Of a DNA stretch of 36,322 nt, positions 1 through 8,808 are shown in pieces. Source of the stretch: Acidimicrobiaceae bacterium (GTDB lineage: Bacteria > Actinomycetota > Acidimicrobiia > Acidimicrobiales > Bog-793); NCBI GenBank assembly GCA_027365385.1, contig DAHXNN010000105.1, positions 1 to 36,322 on the forward strand, read 5' to 3'. Every line of letters begins with the position of its first letter. Position 1 is the stretch's first letter. Under the pieces are notes generated by a model, which did not search any database, was not told the origin of the DNA, and was given only the letters and a program-made list of their open reading frames with translations. A program made the position numbers and the translations under genes.

Positions 1-641
1 TCGGCGTCGTCGTACGTCCACCCTGCGGTCGCGTCGTCCCATCCCGTGACGACGACGACGAAGAGCAGGAACGTGAGGACGTGGACGCTGGTGCACCAGA
101 GGCAGATCTTCTGGATCTCGAACAGCTCCGCGTAGACGAGATAGAAGACGAAGCCGATCCCGACGACGCTCATCGCCAGGCGAGCGCGGGCGACGAGCCG
201 CCTCGGCGTCCTCCACGCCCACGGCAGCGACAAGGCGAGCATCGGCAGGAAGAAGACGAGGCCGAGCACGGCCACCGGCACGCCAAGCACGACCGATTGG
301 GCGCTCGTCGTCACCGCCTCGCAGTTGATCGCGCCCGTGTCCGGGCACGCCAAGGGGATGCCCGTCGAGTAGTGGGCGAGAGTCAGGTAGCTCGCGACGC
401 CTGTCCCCGCGACGCTGACGACCGTCGCGACGATGCTGCGCCAGCTCGTCCGTGGCCGGCCTGGCCGCTCGTGGACCTCGCCGCGCCGTGCGTGGCTGAT
501 GCTCCCCGAGGCGCGCGGCCGCCGGTCGTCCCGGCGCGCCCTTCCACGGGCTGCGCGAGGCGCACGGCTCGCGACGGCTGCGGGCGAGGCGACGCCGGCA
601 CGCGAAGCTCGTCCCCGCTCGGACGTCGGCGGTTTCGACAT
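1..641 (-). CDS. VKOR-family membrane thiol oxidase (partial, 3' end outside window)
   Basis: A vitamin K epoxide reductase family protein, an integral membrane enzyme that passes electrons from secreted thiol proteins to quinone and so drives disulfide formation. The ATG at 641 gives 213 codons before the window edge. Residues 1-66 are a basic, disordered cytoplasmic tail. TM1 covers about 67-90 and is followed by the extracytoplasmic loop cysteines C99 and C107 (ACPDTGAINCEAV). After a further TM comes the quinone-site pair C180-x-x-C183 (KICLWCTSVHVLTF), as in VKOR homologues. Four conserved cysteines plus the INCEAVTTS and SVVLGVPVAVLG stretches make the family call firm. It starts 9 bases after the stop of the thioredoxin-like gene upstream, so the two are very probably one transcript. 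The start is chosen because the frame and family alignment fit; no good Shine-Dalgarno sequence is seen. Confidence 0.9.
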   Translation of the reverse strand, partial: MSKPPTSERGRASRAGVASPAAVASRAPRAARGRARRDDRRPRASGSISHARRGEVHERPGRPRTSWRSIVATVVSVAGTGVASYLTLAHYSTGIPLACPDTGAINCEAVTTSAQSVVLGVPVAVLGLVFFLPMLALSLPWAWRTPRRLVARARLAMSVVGIGFVFYLVYAELFEIQKICLWCTSVHVLTFLLFVVVVTGWDDATAGWTYDDA

Positions 642-650
642 GCTGGCGTG

Positions 651-1703
651 TCAGCTCACGGTCTTCGCTGCGGCGAGCACCTTCGCGGCCGCCTTCACCC
701 CGGGCGTGCTGCACACCGACGCTGGCTTGCCGCCGTCGAGGGAGCAGATCGCCGCGCTGATGAAGTTCGCCTGGGCGACGAAGACCTTCGCGTAGATGGT
801 CTTGCCGACCGACGAGGACGGGTCGCGCAGCGCCGCGGCGATCGCCGGACGCCCTGGGCCACCGTTGTCGAGCACGCCGTACTGCGCGAATATCGCCGCC
901 ATCGAGCTCGGGTCGCCGGCAGCAACGTACTTGTTGCCGATGTCGAGGAACGGGATCCCCGCCGAGGACGACGGGTTGAACGGAGCAGCCGGGGTGGTCC
1001 CGTTGCCGTCGTACTTCGCGTAGAGCTTGTCGACGTAGGCCGGCGGGCTCTGCAGGGGCTGCTGGAGCCGGTCCTCCGCCTCGTACGGCGTAAAGGAGAC
1101 GTACTTGCTCGTATAGGTCGCTCCGACGAAGCTAAACGTCGGGATGTCGCCGTCGGTCGTCGCCGAGGACATGAGCTTCAAGCCCGAGAAGGTGCCGAAG
1201 CGGCTGAGCGCGGAGATCATCGACCAGCGCATGAGCGCGCAATACGGACAGAACTCCCCGCCGTCGTAGACGAACTGCGGCTTGCCGTCGAGCACGAGCG
1301 GCGCCTGTCCGGACGTCACGGTGAACGGTGCCGGCTGCGCGTCGGTCCCGACGGAGTCGTACGTCGCCGCCGGGATGGTCGCAAGTGCCGTCACGAGAGA
1401 TGCCGGGGCCGGCGCGGGATGCCGACCTGCCGCGTCGGACGCCGACGCAGTGGACGGCGTGCCACCGGTCACCTTCACGAGCACGAGCACCGCCACGAGG
1501 ACCACCGCGGCACCGACCGCGGCCCAGCCCATCCACGCCGGTCGCTTCTGGTGGCTGCGGTCGTAGCGGCGGGCGGCGCCGGACGAGGCGGGACGGCGGG
1601 CGGGCGGCGCCTGGCCTCCGAGCCGTCGTGGACCCGATCCGGACTGGCTCGGTCTCTCCCCAGCCGGCGGGCGCGACGGTCCCTTGCTCTTCGAGCTGCT
1701 CAT
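651..1703 (-). CDS. Membrane-anchored thioredoxin-fold DUF929 family protein
   Basis: A 350-residue protein resembling the DUF929 family. Residues 1-56 are basic and Ser/Pro-rich, about 57-78 form one TM segment, and the rest should lie outside the membrane. The redox motif is C152-P-Y-C155 in GGEFCPYCALMRW, typical of a thioredoxin or DsbA-like active site. A second cysteine pair (AAICSLDGG and SVCSTPG) lies near the C-terminus. The inferred role is a dithiol oxidase for exported proteins, reoxidised by the VKOR protein encoded 9 bases downstream. The family has no proven reaction that I know of. The ATG at 1703 is chosen over an upstream in-frame start at 1772 because GAGGGGAG precedes it. 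The gene is not overlapped with eis (93-base gap). Confidence 0.85.
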   Translation of the reverse strand: MSSSKSKGPSRPPAGERPSQSGSGPRRLGGQAPPARRPASSGAARRYDRSHQKRPAWMGWAAVGAAVVLVAVLVLVKVTGGTPSTASASDAAGRHPAPAPASLVTALATIPAATYDSVGTDAQPAPFTVTSGQAPLVLDGKPQFVYDGGEFCPYCALMRWSMISALSRFGTFSGLKLMSSATTDGDIPTFSFVGATYTSKYVSFTPYEAEDRLQQPLQSPPAYVDKLYAKYDGNGTTPAAPFNPSSSAGIPFLDIGNKYVAAGDPSSMAAIFAQYGVLDNGGPGRPAIAAALRDPSSSVGKTIYAKVFVAQANFISAAICSLDGGKPASVCSTPGVKAAAKVLAAAKTVS

Positions 1704-1737
1704 CGGTCCTGCTGCTCCCCTCGGCTCATGGCGCTCG

Positions 1738-1743
1738 AGTCTA
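1738..1743 (-). promoter_or_regulatory. Possible -10 element for the DUF929-VKOR pair
   Basis: TAGACT on the minus strand in the 93-base gap after eis. It would give a leader of about 28 bases holding the GAGGGGAG ribosome-binding site. I see no good -35 hexamer, so this is only a candidate. Confidence 0.3.
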
Positions 1744-1796
1744 CCTGTCCGGCCTGGTAAGACCCTGAGCACGCTGGCAAACCCTGCGTCGCCGGC

Positions 1797-3041
1797 TCAC
1801 GCTGTGCTGCAGAAAGGCTCGGGACGCCAGGCGAGGAGTGCGTCGAGCCGTGCAGCGGCGCCGGCCGCGTGCTCGACGGCGCGACCGGCCGTCCGCAGCC
1901 CGGTCACGCTCCCGCCGCCGAGGTAGCAGGTCGCGAGCGCACCGGCGTCGAGAGTGAGGTCCGCGACAGCGCGCGTCGCCTCGACCCGGGCCGCTCCTCT
2001 CGCCACCTCGACTGCGTAGCGGCCGGCGTTCCAGGGGCAGGTCGCGTCCACGACCTCGATCACGCTCCGACCGTCCGAGCTGTAGCGGCGGGCCTCGAGA
2101 GCGACGGGCACGTCGAGGATGCGGAGCCAGAGGCCGTCGCCCCGCCCTGTCGTCCGGAGCGCTCGAGGATCGGCGAGCATGTAGCGCAGCGGCTCGTCCA
2201 CCGGACGGTCCCCCGTGCGCAGCCCGCTCGTGAGGTCGAGCCCGAGAAGGTACGTGAACAGCGCCGAGTACGAGGCGTCGCTCGTCGTGCAGCACTCCTC
2301 GAGCGTGGCGACCCGCTGCGCGGCACCGGAGGCAAGGTCCAGGCCGACGCTCGGACCGATGTCGTAGACCGCATAGCCGTCGAGCGTTCCCGCCTCTTCG
2401 TAGAACGCGAAGAAGCGGACTGGTCCTCCGGCGTCGCTCGCGGTCGAGACGAGCTCCTCGAAGTACGCGGGGGGCCGCCCGAGCTCGCCGGTGCGCGCGC
2501 GGCGCGCCACGTCGAACACGAGCGGGAGCGCAACAGCTGCCTCCGACGGCTCGAGGAGCACGACCCGTCCCTGCAGAGCCGGGCCGGCAGGCTCGACGAG
2601 GGACGCGACGCTCCGCTCGAGCGCGTACCGCTGGTAGGTCGTCGCGACACCGAAGCCGAAGCGGCCGTAGATCCCACCTTCGCTCGAGGCGAGCACGCAG
2701 AGCCAGTCGCCACGCGCGTGGCCCGCGTCGAACGCCTGCCGGAGCAGTGACGTCAGGACCCCACGACGCCGGTGCGTCGGGAGGACGGCGATCTCCGCCA
2801 GCGAGAGGACCGGGATGCAAAGCGGGCCCGGGACGGTCAGCTCGGCCTCGTACCCGGCGAGGGTCCCGACGAGCTCCAACCCGTCGAACGCGCCGAGCGA
2901 GCGATCCCGGTCGAGACCCGCGACGAGCTCGTCGCTCTTCGCCTGCGTGAAGCGGACGGCGAAGCTGGCCTCGACGCATCGAGCGAAGGCGTCGAGGTCG
3001 TGCTCTCCCAGACGGCGAACCTCCACGAGGGCCGGGCGCAT
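1797..3041 (-). CDS. eis: Eis-like GNAT N-acetyltransferase
   Basis: A 414-residue protein of the Eis family (enhanced intracellular survival; acetyl-CoA-dependent acetylation of amines, including aminoglycosides in mycobacteria). The N-terminal GNAT domain has the acetyl-CoA pyrophosphate-binding signature VLPTHRRRGVLTSLLR at about 88-103, followed by YGRFGFG typical of Eis. A second GNAT-like region and a C-terminal SCP2-like domain complete the usual layout, and the length is close to Mycobacterium tuberculosis Eis (402). A strong GGAGGT lies 6 bases before the ATG. It follows ispG by 26 bases and is probably co-transcribed. The substrate is unknown; family membership alone does not prove drug resistance. 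Confidence 0.9.
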   Translation of the reverse strand: MRPALVEVRRLGEHDLDAFARCVEASFAVRFTQAKSDELVAGLDRDRSLGAFDGLELVGTLAGYEAELTVPGPLCIPVLSLAEIAVLPTHRRRGVLTSLLRQAFDAGHARGDWLCVLASSEGGIYGRFGFGVATTYQRYALERSVASLVEPAGPALQGRVVLLEPSEAAVALPLVFDVARRARTGELGRPPAYFEELVSTASDAGGPVRFFAFYEEAGTLDGYAVYDIGPSVGLDLASGAAQRVATLEECCTTSDASYSALFTYLLGLDLTSGLRTGDRPVDEPLRYMLADPRALRTTGRGDGLWLRILDVPVALEARRYSSDGRSVIEVVDATCPWNAGRYAVEVARGAARVEATRAVADLTLDAGALATCYLGGGSVTGLRTAGRAVEHAAGAAARLDALLAWRPEPFCSTA

Positions 3042-3067
3042 CGACGGACCTCCGCTGGGCGGGACCT

Positions 3068-4348
3068 TCAGGTCGGGCCCAGCTCCGCCGAGCTGCCGCT
3101 GCCTTCGGGGCTCGCCGCGCCTTCGGCCATGTGCTTGCGGATGCGCAGGACGACCTCCTCCGCGTTGTTCGCGTCGGCACCCTTCTCGGTGAACAACGCG
3201 GCGCGGTCCTCCGCCGCCTCGCGCTCGGCGGACTCGTCCGCTAGCGCGAGGCGCGCCTCGATCCCCTCTGCGACGATCTTCTCCGCCTCGGTGACGAGCG
3301 CCTCGACCATCTGGTCCTCCGGCACGACCCGCACGATCTTGCCCTTGATGAACAGGTGCCCCCGGTGGCGTCCCGCCGCGATGCCGATGTCGGCCTCGCG
3401 GGCCTCGCCCGGTCCGTTCACGACGCAGCCCATGACGGCGACCTGGAGCGGGATCTTGCGCTCCTCGAGAGCCTGCTGGGCCTCCTTCGCGACCTTGATG
3501 ACGTCGATCTCGGCGCGCCCGCAGGACGGGCAGGCGACGAGGTCGAGCCCCTTGCGCTCGCGCAGCCCGAGCGCCTCGAGCAGCTGCCGGCCGGCGCGCG
3601 CCTCCTCCACCGGATCGGCCGTGAGCGAGTACCGGATCGTGTCGCCGATGCCTTCAGCGAGCAGGGTGGCGATGCCCGCAGTCGCCTTGACGAGGCCACC
3701 TGGCGGCGGACCCGCCTCGGTCACACCAAGGTGCAACGGGTAGTCGAACGACTCGGACGCGAGCCGGTACGCGGCGATCATGAGCGCGACGTTCGACGCC
3801 TTGACGGAGATCTTCACGTCGTGGAAGTCGACCTCGTCGAAGTAGGCGAGCTCCATCCGCGCGGACTCCACGAGCGCCTCGGGCGTCGCCCCACCGAAGC
3901 GCTCGTAGAGCGCGGGATGCAGCGAACCGGCGTTCACGCCGATCCTGATCGGCACGTTGCGGTCGCGCGCCTCCGCCGCCACGAGCTTGATCTCCTCCGG
4001 CTTGCGGAGATTGCCCGGGTTGAGGCGAAGGCCCTGGACGCCTGCATCGAGCGCGGCGAGCGCCATCTCGACGTGGAAGTGGATGTCGGCGACGATCGGC
4101 ACGGGCGAGCGCGGCACGATGCGAGCGAGACCTTCGGCCGCCTCTTGCTCGTTGCAGGTGCATCTCACGATGTCCGCACCCGCGCCCGCAAGCGCGTAGA
4201 TCTGCTGGAGCGTGCCTTCGACGTCAGCCGTCTTCGTCGTCGTCATCGACTGCACGCTCACGGGCGCACCGCCGCCCACGAGGACCGGACCGACGTGGAT
4301 CTGGCGGGTAGGACGCCTCGTCGCCACGCTGACCACCGCACTTGCCAT
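3068..4348 (-). CDS. ispG: 4-hydroxy-3-methylbut-2-enyl diphosphate synthase (flavodoxin/ferredoxin), IspG
   Basis: Catalyses the penultimate step of the MEP isoprenoid pathway, turning MEcPP into HMBPP with a [4Fe-4S] cluster. The protein has 426 residues. The N-terminal TIM barrel begins near VGGGAPVSVQSM, and the C-terminal cluster-binding domain has C273-P-S-C276, C308 and E315 (GCVVNGPGE), matching the three Cys and one Glu ligands of the family. About 50 charged residues extend beyond the usual C-terminus, near 375-426. The ATG at 4348 has GGAGGT 9 bases upstream, so the much longer open frame upstream is not used. It follows rseP after 101 bases and precedes eis by 26. dxr in the same run supplies an earlier step of the pathway. 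Confidence 0.97.
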   Translation of the reverse strand: MASAVVSVATRRPTRQIHVGPVLVGGGAPVSVQSMTTTKTADVEGTLQQIYALAGAGADIVRCTCNEQEAAEGLARIVPRSPVPIVADIHFHVEMALAALDAGVQGLRLNPGNLRKPEEIKLVAAEARDRNVPIRIGVNAGSLHPALYERFGGATPEALVESARMELAYFDEVDFHDVKISVKASNVALMIAAYRLASESFDYPLHLGVTEAGPPPGGLVKATAGIATLLAEGIGDTIRYSLTADPVEEARAGRQLLEALGLRERKGLDLVACPSCGRAEIDVIKVAKEAQQALEERKIPLQVAVMGCVVNGPGEAREADIGIAAGRHRGHLFIKGKIVRVVPEDQMVEALVTEAEKIVAEGIEARLALADESAEREAAEDRAALFTEKGADANNAEEVVLRIRKHMAEGAASPEGSGSSAELGPT

Positions 4349-4449
4349 CGTCGCGCTACCTCCACACGGCCCCGCGCCCGTGCCCGGCAGCCACCGTGAG
4401 CCTACGGCGGCCACCCGGTCCGTGCGACCCCGCCTTCCCGCAGCGCCGT

Positions 4450-5844
4450 TCAGCTGCCGGGCAACGACGCCGGCTGGACGATGTTCGCGTAGAGCGCACC
4501 GACGCCGAGCACGACCATGAAGAGCAGGAACACGTACGCGACAGGCATGAGCTTGGCGACGTCCGCGTGGTACAGCCGACCCCTGCGTGACCGGATGCGC
4601 TCGTAGACGGCGATGACGACGTGACCGCCGTCGAGCGGGAGCATGGGGAACAGGTTGACCATGCCGACGAAGATGTTGATCGCGACGAGGATGTAGAGGA
4701 GCTCGGAGACGTTCTGGCGGGCAGCTTGAGCGCCGATCTCGACGGCACCTAGGATCGAGAGCAGCTGACCGGACGAGCTGCTGCCGGACGAGCCCGCCGA
4801 CGCGCTCGACGGCGCTCCGCTGGCCGTGGTGGCGGGCTTGGCCGTCGAGCCGGCCGTCGCGACCTGGTGGGCGAACGTGCTGAGGCCGTGGAGGGAGAAG
4901 ACCCTCGCCATGCCACTCGCCGTGGCTGCCGTGACCGACCCGAGCGTCGTCGTGGCCCGCCCGACGGCGACGAGTGGGTTGACCGTCTCGTTGCGCGTGA
5001 GGAAGCCGAGGTCGACGCCGATCACTCCGACGGGTGGCCCAGCTGCTTTCAGCAGCGGCTCCGTCTTTCCGTGGACGATCACCTCCACTTTGCGCTTGTT
5101 CGCAGGACGGACGTGCACGGTGATATCCCGGCTCCCCCGACGGACGAGCAGGGCCAGCTCGTCCCCGGCGTGGCTCTGGACGTACGAGACGAACTGCTCC
5201 CCTTGCGTCACCGGCCGGCCGTCGACCGCGAGGATCTCGTCGCCCGGGCGCAGCCCCGCAAGCTGGGCGGGGCTCGGCCCACTCGCGAAGCTCGTGACAC
5301 CCGTGATCTCGGGCGTCGCGAGCACCGGCATGCCGGCGACGGCGAACATGGCCCAAAGCAGGACGAACGCCATGACGAAGTGCATCGCGGAGCCGGCCAT
5401 CGAGACGAGCAGCCGCCTCGGGAAGCTCGACTGGCGGTAGCTGCGCGCCTCGTCGCCGGGGTCGACCTCCTCGAGGGCTGTCATACCCACGATGCGTACG
5501 TAGCCACCGGCGGGGATCGCCTTCACGCCGTACTCGGTCTCCCCTCGCCGGAACGACCAGATGCGTGGCCCGAACCCGAGGAAGTATTCCGTCACCTTCA
5601 TCCCCGACAGCTTCGCCGTGACGAAGTGGCCGAGCTCGTGGACCATGACCATGACCACGAGAGCGAGCACGACGACGAGAACGGGCAGACCGTGGAGAGC
5701 TATCGCGAGGAGCAGCCCGCCACCGACGACGAGGACGAGCCGAGCGACCGCAAACCGACCCGAGCTCGCACCTCGGCCCGGCACATCCTCTCGGGCCGCG
5801 GGCGTCGCCGTCGCCTCGTCGCCCGTCGCCACCGTGGGTCTCAA
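4450..5844 (-). CDS. rseP: RIP metalloprotease RseP (site-2 protease family)
   Basis: A 464-residue intramembrane zinc protease that cleaves membrane-bound anti-sigma factors and leftover signal peptides. The zinc motif H69-E70-L-G-H73 sits in an early TM. A PDZ domain follows at about 170-250 (AGLRPGDEILAVDGRPV). The NLFPMLPLDGGH motif has the third zinc ligand D405, with a terminal TM after it. A Ser/Ala/Thr-rich insert lies at about 335-365, before NVSELLY. The TTG at 5844 overlaps the dxr stop (TTGA) and has AGGGAG 8 bases upstream; GTG at 5832 is the alternative. The dxr-rseP-ispG order is common in actinobacteria. Regulation by co-translation with dxr is inferred from the overlap. Confidence 0.95.
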   Translation of the reverse strand: MRPTVATGDEATATPAAREDVPGRGASSGRFAVARLVLVVGGGLLLAIALHGLPVLVVVLALVVMVMVHELGHFVTAKLSGMKVTEYFLGFGPRIWSFRRGETEYGVKAIPAGGYVRIVGMTALEEVDPGDEARSYRQSSFPRRLLVSMAGSAMHFVMAFVLLWAMFAVAGMPVLATPEITGVTSFASGPSPAQLAGLRPGDEILAVDGRPVTQGEQFVSYVQSHAGDELALLVRRGSRDITVHVRPANKRKVEVIVHGKTEPLLKAAGPPVGVIGVDLGFLTRNETVNPLVAVGRATTTLGSVTAATASGMARVFSLHGLSTFAHQVATAGSTAKPATTASGAPSSASAGSSGSSSSGQLLSILGAVEIGAQAARQNVSELLYILVAINIFVGMVNLFPMLPLDGGHVVIAVYERIRSRRGRLYHADVAKLMPVAYVFLLFMVVLGVGALYANIVQPASLPGS

Positions 5845-7064
5845 CCTGTGCGCTCCCTGCGCTCGACCGCCCCGGCGGCGACTCGCCTCGCCGCGGCATC
5901 TGCCGCGAGCACGTCTCCCACCTCGAGCAGCTTCGTCTCGTCGTGGCTGTCGAGCGTCTCCGCGACGACATCCGCTATCGACAGCCAGCCGATCCGACCG
6001 TCGAGGAACGCGGCGACCGCGACCTCGTTCGCTGCATTCAACCACGCGGGTGCGCTCGCGCCTGCGCGGCCTGCCTCGTAGGCGAGCCGGAGGCAGACGA
6101 AGGTCGTGAGGTCGGGCGCGGCGAAGTCGAGGCGCGACAGCTGTGACCAGTCGATGACGCCATATGGTTCCCCGAGGCGCTCCGGGTAGCGGAGCGCGTA
6201 CCCGATCGGCAGGCGCATGTCCGGCCGGGAGAGCTGCGCGAGGGTCGCCCCGTCGCAGAACTCGACCATGGAATGGACGATCGACTGCGGATGGACGACG
6301 ACCTCGATTCGGTCGAAGCCGACTCCGAACAGCTCGTGGGCCTCGATCACCTCGAGGCCCTTGTTCATGAGCGTCGACGAGTCGATCGTGATCTTCGGAC
6401 CCATCGTCCACGTGGGATGCGCGAGCGCCTGCGCGAGGGTGACATCTGCGAGCTCCATCCGGCTCCTGCCTCGGAACGGCCCCCCGCTCGCCGTGACGAC
6501 GAGGCGCCGGACGTCGGGCTGCTCCTCGGCCTCGACGCCTCCCCCGTCGCGGGGACGTGGCTCCTCGCCTCGCCACGCGCGCGTGGCGAGGCACTGGTGG
6601 ATCGCGCAGTGCTCCGAGTCGACCGGGACGATCTCGGCGCCGGGTGTCGCCCGTGCGGCCTGGACGACAGGAGCGCCCGCGATGAGCGATTCCTTGTTGG
6701 CAAGGGCGAGGCGCCGCCCCGTGCGCAACGTGTTCACCGTGACAGCCAAGCCAGCGAAGCCGACGACGGCGTTCACGACGACGTCGCCCATGCCCGCGAT
6801 CGCCTCGAGCGCGCCGGGTCCCGACAGGATCTCCGTCCCGGGCGGGACGAGGGACGCGAGATCGCCGGCGAGCCGGTCGTCGCCGATCGCGACCACCTCT
6901 GGGCGCATCTCGGCAGCCTGCTCCGCGAGCAGCCTGACAGAGCTGTGGGCACCGAGAGCCACGATCCTCAGGTGATCGGGATCGGCACGCACGACGTCGA
7001 GCGTCTGTGTGCCGATCGAGCCCGTCGAACCGGCAAGGCTGACACGGGTCGCCGTCGCGCTCAC
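5841..7064 (-). CDS. dxr: 1-deoxy-D-xylulose-5-phosphate reductoisomerase
   Basis: The first committed enzyme of the MEP pathway, converting DXP to MEP with NADPH and a divalent metal. The protein has 407 residues. The N-terminal Rossmann motif is GSTGSIG (12-18); VDSEH and the TASGGPFR loop form the metal and substrate site. The stretch HPTWTMGPKITIDSST and the following MNKGLEVIEAHELF are diagnostic. An insert of about 15 residues (RGEEPRPRDGGGVEAEEQ), predicted to be a flexible loop, sits between IHQCLATR and VRRLVVTASGG. The GTG at 7064 overlaps the cdsA stop as GTGA, and the stop overlaps the rseP TTG, so it is translationally coupled on both sides. Confidence 0.97.
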   Translation of the reverse strand: MSATATRVSLAGSTGSIGTQTLDVVRADPDHLRIVALGAHSSVRLLAEQAAEMRPEVVAIGDDRLAGDLASLVPPGTEILSGPGALEAIAGMGDVVVNAVVGFAGLAVTVNTLRTGRRLALANKESLIAGAPVVQAARATPGAEIVPVDSEHCAIHQCLATRAWRGEEPRPRDGGGVEAEEQPDVRRLVVTASGGPFRGRSRMELADVTLAQALAHPTWTMGPKITIDSSTLMNKGLEVIEAHELFGVGFDRIEVVVHPQSIVHSMVEFCDGATLAQLSRPDMRLPIGYALRYPERLGEPYGVIDWSQLSRLDFAAPDLTTFVCLRLAYEAGRAGASAPAWLNAANEVAVAAFLDGRIGWLSIADVVAETLDSHDETKLLEVGDVLAADAAARRVAAGAVERRERTG

Positions 7065-8806
7065 GCGTGGACCACCCGCACGAGCGCGTAGGCAGCGGGC
7101 AGGACGAACAGCATCGCGTCGACACGGTCGAGCACCCCGCCGTGGGCCGGGAGCAGCGAGCCCATGTCCTTCAGGCCGAGGTCTCGCTTGACGAGCGATT
7201 CGGCGAGGTCGCCGACGGGGGCGAGGATGGCCACCGCGATGCCGAGCAGCAACGCCTCGGTGACGCCAAAGGGGTGGAGGTGGACGATCGCGAGCCCTGC
7301 GACAGCGAGCGCGAGGACCGTCCCTCCGACGAGACCCTCGACGCTCTTGTGCGGGCTCACCCGTGGCGCGAGCAGATGCCGGCCGAGCAGGGACCCGGTG
7401 CCGTACGCACCGACGTCCGCAGCCGCAGAGCAGGCGACGACTGCGGCGAGGTAGGCGACGCCGTGCCGGTGCGGGAACGCAGTGGGGTCGAGGAGGAGCC
7501 CGGCGAACGAGCCCAGCAACCCCACCCAGCAAAGAACGAGGAGCGAGCTACCGAGGTCGGAGACCAGTCCCTTCTCGCCGGCTGGACGACGTCCGCTCGC
7601 CACGAGGTGCCAGACGAAAGCGAGCACGACGGCGGTCCCGAGGACGACCGGGACCGACTGCGGCCCGCGCAGGTAGCCGGCAACGAGGAGGGACGGCACG
7701 GCGACCAGCCCCAGCGGCGTCGCAGGCCGGCGCCCCGACCGGCGAAGCGCACCGAACGCCTCGCCGGCAGCGAGCGTCACGACGACCGAGACGAGCACGA
7801 GCGCAGGAAGAGGGCCTGCGACGAAACAGGCGAGGGCGATCCCTCCTGCCACCAACCCGGTGAGGGTCGCGACCGCGACGCTTCGGTGCTGAGGCGGCGC
7901 GCCCGCGGTGGCCGTCGCAGCTGACGTCGTCGTGCCCTGCAGCCTCGGGCTCTTCGAGGCTCGGCGGCGCGACCGGTCTCGCCTCGCCCAGCTCGTGGAG
8001 GGCTCGCCGTCGAACGCCGGGGCGTCCGGGCGGTCGCCTGGATGACCAGAATGCGCACCGTGACGCCGCCCGTGGGAGCCAGCTTCGCCCACACGCAGAC
8101 GCGCTCGCCGTCTGGCGCCCGCGGAGGGTGTGCCGGCCGGCGCGGCCCGGCGCGGACCCTGCTCGTCGATCTCCCCGAGCAGGGCAGCCCATGCGTCGTC
8201 CCCATCACCGCTGCCCCGAGCGCCCTCGACCTCGTCGCCGGTCTCGCCTGTCTCGCCCTCGTGCTCGACCAGGAACGACAGGTCGACCGCGTCATCCCAG
8301 TCCGCTCGGTCCTCTCGCCACGTCGGGCCGCGCACGGCGGCGACACTTCCGGAGGCCTCCTCGTCGGGGCCGAGCAGGATCCTCGGCACCTGGCCCGTCG
8401 GCGGGTCGCTCCAGTCCGGGAGCTCGAGGACCGGCAAGCGCTCTCCTCGTGCCGCTCCGTCGTCAGACTGGCTAGAGCGCGCCTCCTTGTGACGCGACGT
8501 CGAGGGCACGAGACCAGCTGCCACAGCTGCCTCCACGGCTGCGATCCGGACCCCGTCGGTCCCGCCCTGCGAAGCCGTGAACGGCTCCGTCGTAGCCACG
8601 CCACCTCCCTCGACTCCGGCGAGGGCAGCGTCCCCGGAAGGTCCGGCTGCGCCCACCGCCCCACCCGCGCTTCCCGAATCGCCGCTCCCACGCTCCTCGA
8701 GCAGCTCCCCGTCCGGGCCGAGTGCCCGGTCGTCTCGGTCGTCCACTGCCCCTCCAGTCGCTCGTTCGCCCTGCAAAGCGGCGGGCACACACGCGGGGCC
8801 CGCCAT
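7061..8806 (-). CDS. cdsA: Phosphatidate cytidylyltransferase with long disordered N-terminal extension
   Basis: Makes CDP-diacylglycerol from phosphatidic acid and CTP in the membrane, the entry to phospholipid synthesis. The catalytic part starts near residue 305 and has about eight TM segments. It ends with the CTP-transferase signature at about 530-561 (GDLAESLVKRDLGLKDMGS, then HGGVLDRVDAM). Most bacterial CdsA proteins have about 270-300 residues; this one has 581. The first 300 are acidic and Gly/Ser-rich, then Arg-rich just before TM1, with a conserved-looking core ELPDWSDPPTGQVPRIL near 127-143. The ATG lies 2 bases after the frr stop. No in-frame stop or shift divides the extension from the enzyme, so I read one protein, though a later internal start cannot be excluded. 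Confidence 0.92.
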   Translation of the reverse strand: MAGPACVPAALQGERATGGAVDDRDDRALGPDGELLEERGSGDSGSAGGAVGAAGPSGDAALAGVEGGGVATTEPFTASQGGTDGVRIAAVEAAVAAGLVPSTSRHKEARSSQSDDGAARGERLPVLELPDWSDPPTGQVPRILLGPDEEASGSVAAVRGPTWREDRADWDDAVDLSFLVEHEGETGETGDEVEGARGSGDGDDAWAALLGEIDEQGPRRAAPAGTPSAGARRRARLRVGEAGSHGRRHGAHSGHPGDRPDAPAFDGEPSTSWARRDRSRRRASKSPRLQGTTTSAATATAGAPPQHRSVAVATLTGLVAGGIALACFVAGPLPALVLVSVVVTLAAGEAFGALRRSGRRPATPLGLVAVPSLLVAGYLRGPQSVPVVLGTAVVLAFVWHLVASGRRPAGEKGLVSDLGSSLLVLCWVGLLGSFAGLLLDPTAFPHRHGVAYLAAVVACSAAADVGAYGTGSLLGRHLLAPRVSPHKSVEGLVGGTVLALAVAGLAIVHLHPFGVTEALLLGIAVAILAPVGDLAESLVKRDLGLKDMGSLLPAHGGVLDRVDAMLFVLPAAYALVRVVHA

Positions 8807-8808
8807 GA

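Noticed and set aside
81-1760. Plus-strand open frame of 559 codons.
   Set aside because: It is antisense to the DUF929 and VKOR genes. Its translation is Arg/Asp/Ala-rich with no domain, as expected of a shadow frame at high GC.
4349-5971. Upstream extension of the ispG frame to a 967-residue protein.
   Set aside because: It runs over rseP in another frame, is low-complexity Arg/Gly-rich, and the ATG at 4348 has a strong ribosome-binding site.
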